A stretch of DNA of 9,838 bases from Clostridia bacterium. GTDB taxonomy: Bacteria; Bacillota; Clostridia; Christensenellales; Aristaeellaceae. The DNA lies in assembly GCA_017469605.1 (NCBI GenBank), contig JAFUGB010000386.1, forward strand, positions 1 to 9,838, read 5' to 3'. The notes beneath the pieces were generated by a model. That model did not search any database and had not been told where the DNA came from. It worked only from the letters and a program-made list of their open reading frames with translations. Positions 5,712-9,838 of the stretch are shown here, in pieces (position 1 is the stretch's first letter; each line of letters opens with the position of its first letter). The translations under genes and the position numbers were made by a program.

Positions 5712-7520
5712 TCAGTCGTCGTTCATCTTCAGCACCTTCATAAAGGCTTCGCTGGGCACCTCCACGGTGCCGAACTGGCGCATGCGTTTTTTGCCTTCCT
5801 TCTGTTTTTCCAGCAGCTTCTTTTTGCGTGTGATATCGCCGCCATAGCACTTGGCCAGCACGTCCTTGCGCACGGCCTTGACCGTTTCCCGGGCGATAAC
5901 CTTGCCGCCGATGGCCGCCTGGATGGGGATATCAAACTGCTGCCGCGGGATGACCTCCACCAGCTTTTCGGCAATGCTGCGGCCCCGGGCATAAGCCCGG
6001 TCACGGTGCACGATCATGGTAAAGGCATCGCAGATATCGCCGTTGAGCAGGAAATCCAGTTTGACCAAATCGCTGGGCATATAGCCCTTGAGCTCATAAT
6101 CCATGCTGGCGTAGCCCCGGCTGCGGCTCTTCAGGGAATCAAAAAAATCAAAAATGACCTCGTTCAGCGGGATATCGTAGGTCAGCTTCACGCGGCCGCC
6201 CTCATACTGCATATCTTTAAACACGCCGCGTTTTTCCTGGCACAGGTCCATCAGCGTACCCACATAATCCTGGGGCGTATAGATGGTCACCAGCACAAAG
6301 GGCTCCCGCATTTCAGCAATCTCGGTCACCGGCGGCAGGCTGGTAGGGTTATCGATCATGAGCTGCTCGCCATTGGTCTTGATGACCTCGTAAATGACGC
6401 TGGGCACGGTGGTGACCAGGTCAAGATCAAACTCCCGCTCAAGGCGCATCTGGATGATTTCCATATGCAAAAGGCCCAGAAAGCCGCAGCGGAAGCCATA
6501 GCCCAATGCCACGCTGGTTTCGGGCTCATAGGACAGCGCGGCGTCGTTCATGCGCAGCTTTTCCAGCGCGTCCTTCAGGTTTTCATAATCCGCGCCGTCG
6601 GCGGGATAAATGCCGCAATAAACCATGGGCGTCACTTCACGGTAGCCGGGCAGGGCTTCATCCGCCGGATTGGCGGCATCGGTAATGGTATCGCCCACCC
6701 GGGTATCCCGCAGGTCCTTGATGCTGGCGGCAATGTATCCCACCTCGCCGGCCAGCAGCTCGCTTGCCGGCTCGGGCCCAGGGCTCAGGTAGCCGGTTTC
6801 CACCACGTCAAATTCGGCCCCGGTCTGCATCATGCGCATGCGCATGCCGGGATACACCCGGCCTTCCATAACGCGCACATAGCAGATAGCGCCCCGATAG
6901 TTATCATACTTAGCGTCAAACACCAGCGCCTTCAGGGGTTTCTTTTCGTCACCCTCGGGCGGGGGCATATGGGTGACCACAGCCTCCAGCACGTCCTCAA
7001 TGCCGATGCCCTGCTTGGCGCTGGTCAGCGGGGCAAAGGAAGCGTCCAGGCCAATAACCTCCTCGATTTCCCGGCGCACCTCCTCGGGCTGGGCCGAGGG
7101 CAGATCGATTTTATTGATCACCGGGATGGTTTCCAGGTCATGCTCCAGGGCCATATACACGTTGGCCAGCGTTTGGGCCTCGATGCCCTGGGTGGCGTCC
7201 ACCACCAGCAGCGCGCCTTCGCAGGCAGCCAGCGCGCGGCTGACCTCATAGGTAAAGTCCACATGGCCAGGGGTATCGATCAGGTTGAGCACATAGGTCT
7301 GCCCGTCCCGGGCCTTGTAGTTCATGCGCACGGCCTTGCTCTTGATGGTGATACCGCGCTCACGCTCCAGCTCCATGCTGTCCAGGATCTGCTCCACCAT
7401 TTCACGCTTTTCAAACACGCCGGTAAGCTCCAGAATGCGGTCGGCCAGCGTGGATTTTCCGTGATCAATATGGGCGATGATGCAGAAATTGCGAATTTTG
7501 GAAAGTCTGTCGTTTGCCAT
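5712..7520 (-). CDS. lepA: Elongation factor 4 (LepA), ribosomal GTPase
   Basis: LepA/EF4 is a translational GTPase related to EF-G that binds ribosomes, proposed to help stalled or mis-translocated complexes or initiation; it can associate with the membrane. The 602 residues match the family length of about 600. GTPase motifs are all present: AHIDHGKST (16-24), RGITIK (55-60), DTPGH (82-86), NKID (136-139) and TSAK (166-169). The EF-G-like domains follow. The LepA-specific C-terminal domain is recognisable from RKDVLAKCYGGDITRKKKLL and a basic stretch ending in VEVPSEAFMKVL. The ATG at 7520-7518 has AAGGAG eight bases upstream; that site lies in the last codons of the glycosyltransferase gene, and the bases TAATG form an overlapping stop and start. 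No promoter is apparent directly upstream, so it is probably read from the promoter at 8685-8713. In many Bacillota lepA precedes hemW and heat-shock genes; here its 3' side faces an unrelated convergent gene. Confidence 0.98.
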   Translation of the reverse strand: MANDRLSKIRNFCIIAHIDHGKSTLADRILELTGVFEKREMVEQILDSMELERERGITIKSKAVRMNYKARDGQTYVLNLIDTPGHVDFTYEVSRALAACEGALLVVDATQGIEAQTLANVYMALEHDLETIPVINKIDLPSAQPEEVRREIEEVIGLDASFAPLTSAKQGIGIEDVLEAVVTHMPPPEGDEKKPLKALVFDAKYDNYRGAICYVRVMEGRVYPGMRMRMMQTGAEFDVVETGYLSPGPEPASELLAGEVGYIAASIKDLRDTRVGDTITDAANPADEALPGYREVTPMVYCGIYPADGADYENLKDALEKLRMNDAALSYEPETSVALGYGFRCGFLGLLHMEIIQMRLEREFDLDLVTTVPSVIYEVIKTNGEQLMIDNPTSLPPVTEIAEMREPFVLVTIYTPQDYVGTLMDLCQEKRGVFKDMQYEGGRVKLTYDIPLNEVIFDFFDSLKSRSRGYASMDYELKGYMPSDLVKLDFLLNGDICDAFTMIVHRDRAYARGRSIAEKLVEVIPRQQFDIPIQAAIGGKVIARETVKAVRKDVLAKCYGGDITRKKKLLEKQKEGKKRMRQFGTVEVPSEAFMKVLKMNDD

Positions 7521-8629
7521 TATTGCTTCTCCTTGAATACCCAGCTGTGCTGGATGCGATAATTGACCACATACATGGCTGTATCAATCACGATTTTCAA
7601 CAATATATGCAGGGCGTTGGCGCCGACATAATGATCCAGAAAGCCAAACACCAGCGTAGTAATCGCAAGGCATGCCAGCGCCAGAATGATGTACCGGCGC
7701 ACCGCGTCCTTCCCGCCCCCGGCCTTGAACACAAAATTCTTGTTCAGCAGAAAATTGACCGGCGCCGAGCAAAGGCGCGCGATGGGCGTGGCCACCAGCG
7801 CCTTGAAGCTGAAGGGAATGCCCAGCAGCGTGATATCGGGCTTATCCCTGAATACCCAAAACATCAGCAGGCTCAGCACGGCATAATCGATCAGGAAGGA
7901 AATGATGCTGGAAGCGCTATAGCGGAAAAAGGAGCCCAGCAGCAGCTTGTAAATGCGCCAGCTGTCCCGCAGGGGATGAAAATGGGAGGACTTGTTTTCC
8001 TCCAGGTAAATGGTCTCAATGGAGATGATTTTAAACTGATATTTATGCGCGGCACAGAAAATCAGCATATTCATCTCATACTCAAACCGATCGCCGGAAA
8101 TACTAAGCATATCGTCAAAGCACGCCCGGTTCACGGCGCGCAGGCCGGTTTGGGTATCGGGCAGCCAATGCCCGTACAGGGCGGCGAATACCGTGCTGGT
8201 GACACGATTGCCAAAGATGGAACGCGCGGGGATGTTCTTGTTTTTTGAGGAAAAATCCCGGCTGCCCAGCAGCAGCGCCCGGCCGGTATCAGCCAGCGCA
8301 TCGGCCAGCTTGAGCGTATCGCTGACAATATGCTGGCCATCGGCATCGGCGGTAATAACGCCGTCAAAGCCGGTGTGATCACGGATATAGGCGATGCCGG
8401 TGCGCAGCGCCTGCCCCTTGCCGCGGTTGACCTCATGACGCAGCACATGGCAGCGCTCCCGGGCCTCAATGGCATCAAAGATGGCGTCATACTCCCGGCC
8501 GGAGCCGTCGTTGACCACCAGGATCATGCCAAAATCCGCCGCCAGCAGCGAATCGATATACCGGGGCAGCCGTTCATCGGGCTCCAGGGAGGGGATCAGC
8601 ACACAAAGCTGTTGAGCGTTCATCAGCAT
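7520..8629 (-). CDS. GT2 glycosyltransferase fused to a GtrA-type membrane domain
   Basis: Predicted polyprenyl-phosphate sugar transferase of the dolichol-phosphate mannosyltransferase type, with a C-terminal GtrA domain thought to move lipid-linked sugars across the membrane. It probably works at the cytoplasmic membrane in cell-wall polymer or surface-glycan modification; the sugar and acceptor are unknown. With the ATG at 8629 it has 369 residues. The GT2 part (about 1-225) shows CVLIPSLEPD near the start, VVNDGSG (about 38-44), the metal-binding ADADGQH (about 94-100), GSRDF, DTQTGLRAVN (about 158-167) and YLEENKSSHF. The GtrA part (about 233-369) has four hydrophobic segments: FFRYSASSIISFLIDYAVL, a second containing APVNFLLNKNFVFK, RYIILALACLAITTLVFGFL, and a last helix ending VNYRIQHSWVFK. 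The start is uncertain: an ATG at 8623 has similar support, and TTG at 8647 would add six residues. AAGG five bases upstream favours 8629. The stop overlaps the lepA start by one base. Confidence 0.92.
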   Translation of the reverse strand: MLMNAQQLCVLIPSLEPDERLPRYIDSLLAADFGMILVVNDGSGREYDAIFDAIEARERCHVLRHEVNRGKGQALRTGIAYIRDHTGFDGVITADADGQHIVSDTLKLADALADTGRALLLGSRDFSSKNKNIPARSIFGNRVTSTVFAALYGHWLPDTQTGLRAVNRACFDDMLSISGDRFEYEMNMLIFCAAHKYQFKIISIETIYLEENKSSHFHPLRDSWRIYKLLLGSFFRYSASSIISFLIDYAVLSLLMFWVFRDKPDITLLGIPFSFKALVATPIARLCSAPVNFLLNKNFVFKAGGGKDAVRRYIILALACLAITTLVFGFLDHYVGANALHILLKIVIDTAMYVVNYRIQHSWVFKEKQ

Positions 8630-8684
8630 ACCTGCCTTACATTCCAAATGGACAAAGCGCGCGCATCATCCGTGCTTTCTTTGT

Positions 8685-8713
8685 ATCATACCATTTTTTT
8701 CCCGCTTTCACAA
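8685..8713 (-). promoter_or_regulatory. Sigma-A type promoter for the glycosyltransferase-lepA unit
   Basis: On the minus strand a -35 box TTGTGA (8713-8708, four of six) lies 17 bases from a -10 box TATGAT (8690-8685, five of six). TG plus one base precedes the -10, giving an extended -10. Transcription would begin near 8678, about 50 bases before the ATG at 8629. It diverges from the promoter at 8745-8773. Confidence 0.7.
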
Positions 8714-8744
8714 GCCCTGATCTGCGCCGGGCATGAACCTGCCC

Positions 8745-8773
8745 TTGCCATTTCAATCAATGACTGCTATAAT
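8745..8773 (+). promoter_or_regulatory. Sigma-A type promoter for the membrane protein gene
   Basis: TTGCCA (8745-8750, five of six) and perfect TATAAT (8768-8773) are exactly 17 bases apart. Transcription would start near 8780, giving a T-rich leader of about 39 bases. Five-base inverted arms GGGCA/TGCCC (8729-8733 and 8740-8744) touch the upstream side of the -35 box, too short to call an operator. Confidence 0.85.
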
Positions 8774-8818
8774 ATATTGAAACATTTTTCTATTTTTCTG
8801 TGTCAAGGAGTAACCAGC

Positions 8819-9838
8819 ATGGCTGATATATTGGATCACGATATGAATCAATCGCCTGAGCAGGCGCAGCCCGCCGCGCCCTATGTGCGCCATCGGCGGT
8901 CTGACCGCCACCGGATGCCCGCTGAGGAAACCGCCGCGCCGGACGCTGCTGAAACCAAGGTGGTACCCGCTGTGCGTTCCGCCAACGCGGACACAGGCAG
9001 CGTCCAGGGACCCACCCGCGTGATGCCCGCCATGAACCCCGAACGGATCGTGCGCCGGGAAACCAGCTTTGATCCCCTTACACAGGGCAATGCCGCGCCC
9101 GCGGGCGTGCCCCCCGTCAAGCGTCCCCCTGCGGAAGATACGCCGGTATATGGCGGGGATGACCTGCCCGAGACCGTTTCCGCGTATTCTCCCCGGGATG
9201 CCCAACTGGAGGATCAGCCCTATCCCGACGATTCCGATTATTATGACGAAGAGGACGGGCCCCGCAGCCGCCCCTGGCTGCTGGCGCTGGTCTGCCTGGT
9301 CATACTGCTGGTATTGTTTGCGCTGGGCATGGTGTTTTTGCCTAAGGTGATTGACCGTCCCCGGGATGGCGGCGGCTTTGCCGGCGCGCTCTACGATCTC
9401 AGGGACAGGCTGGGCAGCCTGGTGGGCGCCCAGGGCGAGCCTGCCGAAATCCATCTGTTCCAGACTGCCAGCACCAGCGCCAACGTGGGCAGCCAAATGC
9501 AGTTCAGCATCACCACCACCAAAGCCGTGCAGAACGTGGGCTTGGCCGACAGCGCGGGCAACCTGCTGCCCAGCTCCAGCCAGTGTAAGGATGATGATGA
9601 GCACACCACCTGGCTGGTCACCATTCGCTTTGAGCGTCCCTACGTGGATGATATTTACGCCGCCATTCAGGAAAAGGATACCTGGCGGCAGACAGACAGC
9701 AAGCTGAGCCTGGTGGTGGTGGATCCAACCCCGGTACCGACCCTGGCGCCCACGCCCACCCCGGCGCCCACCGAGCCGCCGATCTTTGTATCCAATGCTC
9801 CCGCTGTGATCCCCGAGACCCAGGCGCCTACCCTTGCA
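8819..9838 (+). CDS. Single-pass membrane protein with proline-rich linker, function unknown (runs off right edge)
   Basis: From the ATG at 8819 the frame stays open for 340 codons to the window end. AAGGAG at 8805-8810, eight bases upstream, and the consensus promoter support this start. Residues 1-150 are hydrophilic, rich in Pro, Ala and charged residues, with an acidic patch (DDSDYYDEEDG, about 137-147) and no recognisable fold; this part is probably disordered. RSRPW then leads into one membrane helix at about 153-174. As there is no N-terminal signal peptide and basic residues precede the helix, the N-terminus is probably cytoplasmic and the rest outside. The outer part (about 180-302) looks like a small mixed beta domain containing IHLFQTASTSANVGSQMQFSI-like segments, followed by a Pro/Thr linker (about 303-321, PTPTPAPTEPP) typical of exported clostridial proteins. 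More protein, perhaps another extracellular domain, lies beyond the edge. I recognise no family. Confidence 0.88.
   Translation, partial: MADILDHDMNQSPEQAQPAAPYVRHRRSDRHRMPAEETAAPDAAETKVVPAVRSANADTGSVQGPTRVMPAMNPERIVRRETSFDPLTQGNAAPAGVPPVKRPPAEDTPVYGGDDLPETVSAYSPRDAQLEDQPYPDDSDYYDEEDGPRSRPWLLALVCLVILLVLFALGMVFLPKVIDRPRDGGGFAGALYDLRDRLGSLVGAQGEPAEIHLFQTASTSANVGSQMQFSITTTKAVQNVGLADSAGNLLPSSSQCKDDDEHTTWLVTIRFERPYVDDIYAAIQEKDTWRQTDSKLSLVVVDPTPVPTLAPTPTPAPTEPPIFVSNAPAVIPETQAPTLA

Noticed and set aside
5640..7562. A 640-codon open frame on the + strand opposite lepA
   Set aside because: It lies entirely antisense to a fully conserved lepA and over its ends. Its composition (His, Gly, Ala, Leu and Gln rich) is what the reverse complement of GC-rich coding sequence gives, and there is no supporting ribosome binding site.
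8729..8744. GGGCA/TGCCC inverted repeat beside the -35 box of the membrane protein promoter as an operator
   Set aside because: Five-base arms in GC-rich sequence arise often by chance; nothing else supports a binding site.

Overview
The window is an ordinary chromosomal segment of a GC-rich (high-fifties percent by eye) Gram-positive bacterium. It is most likely an anaerobic gut-type member of the Clostridia (Bacillota). The grounds are the AAGGAG/AGGAGG ribosome binding sites, the sigma-A promoters with TATAAT -10 boxes, the Gram-positive type topoisomerase III, the form of the GGDEF/EAL protein with PAS-like repeats, and a membrane protein with a proline/threonine linker of the 'PTPTPAPT' kind. 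The exact lineage cannot be read from this sequence alone. No phage, insertion sequence, CRISPR array, tRNA or rRNA was found.

Layout, left to right. (1) Positions 1-2313 hold a leftward unit: a promoter at 2284-2313, then prfA (release factor 1, 1168-2238), then topB (DNA topoisomerase III, start at 1156, running off the left edge). The topB ribosome binding site overlaps the prfA stop codon. (2) Positions 2348-5536 hold a rightward unit: a near-consensus promoter, a 30-codon leader ORF (2392-2484) and a 1022-residue cyclic-di-GMP protein with order REC, degenerate GGDEF, intact EAL, two tandem PAS-like units, intact GGDEF. (3) Positions 5537-5711 are a convergent gap carrying a perfect inverted repeat with 21-bp arms and no T-tract. 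(4) Positions 5712-8713 hold a second leftward unit: a promoter at 8685-8713, a GT2 glycosyltransferase fused to a GtrA-type membrane domain (7520-8629), then lepA (elongation factor 4, 5712-7520), joined by a one-base stop/start overlap. (5) From 8745 a rightward promoter drives a single-pass membrane protein of unknown function (8819 to the right edge).

The genes do not form one pathway. Two translation factors (RF1 and EF4) each share a transcription unit with an apparently unrelated partner (topoisomerase III; an envelope glycosyltransferase). Between them sits an orphan c-di-GMP turnover enzyme with no histidine kinase beside it. The features most worth a second look are the leader ORF that contains the c-di-GMP gene's own Shine-Dalgarno sequence, the mixed active/degenerate architecture of that enzyme, the T-less 21-bp palindrome, and the unusual operon partners of prfA and lepA. 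I found no convincing evidence of a wholly new biological system. No gap exceeds 300 bases; the three main intergenic stretches (2239-2467, 5537-5711, 8630-8818) are described in the features.
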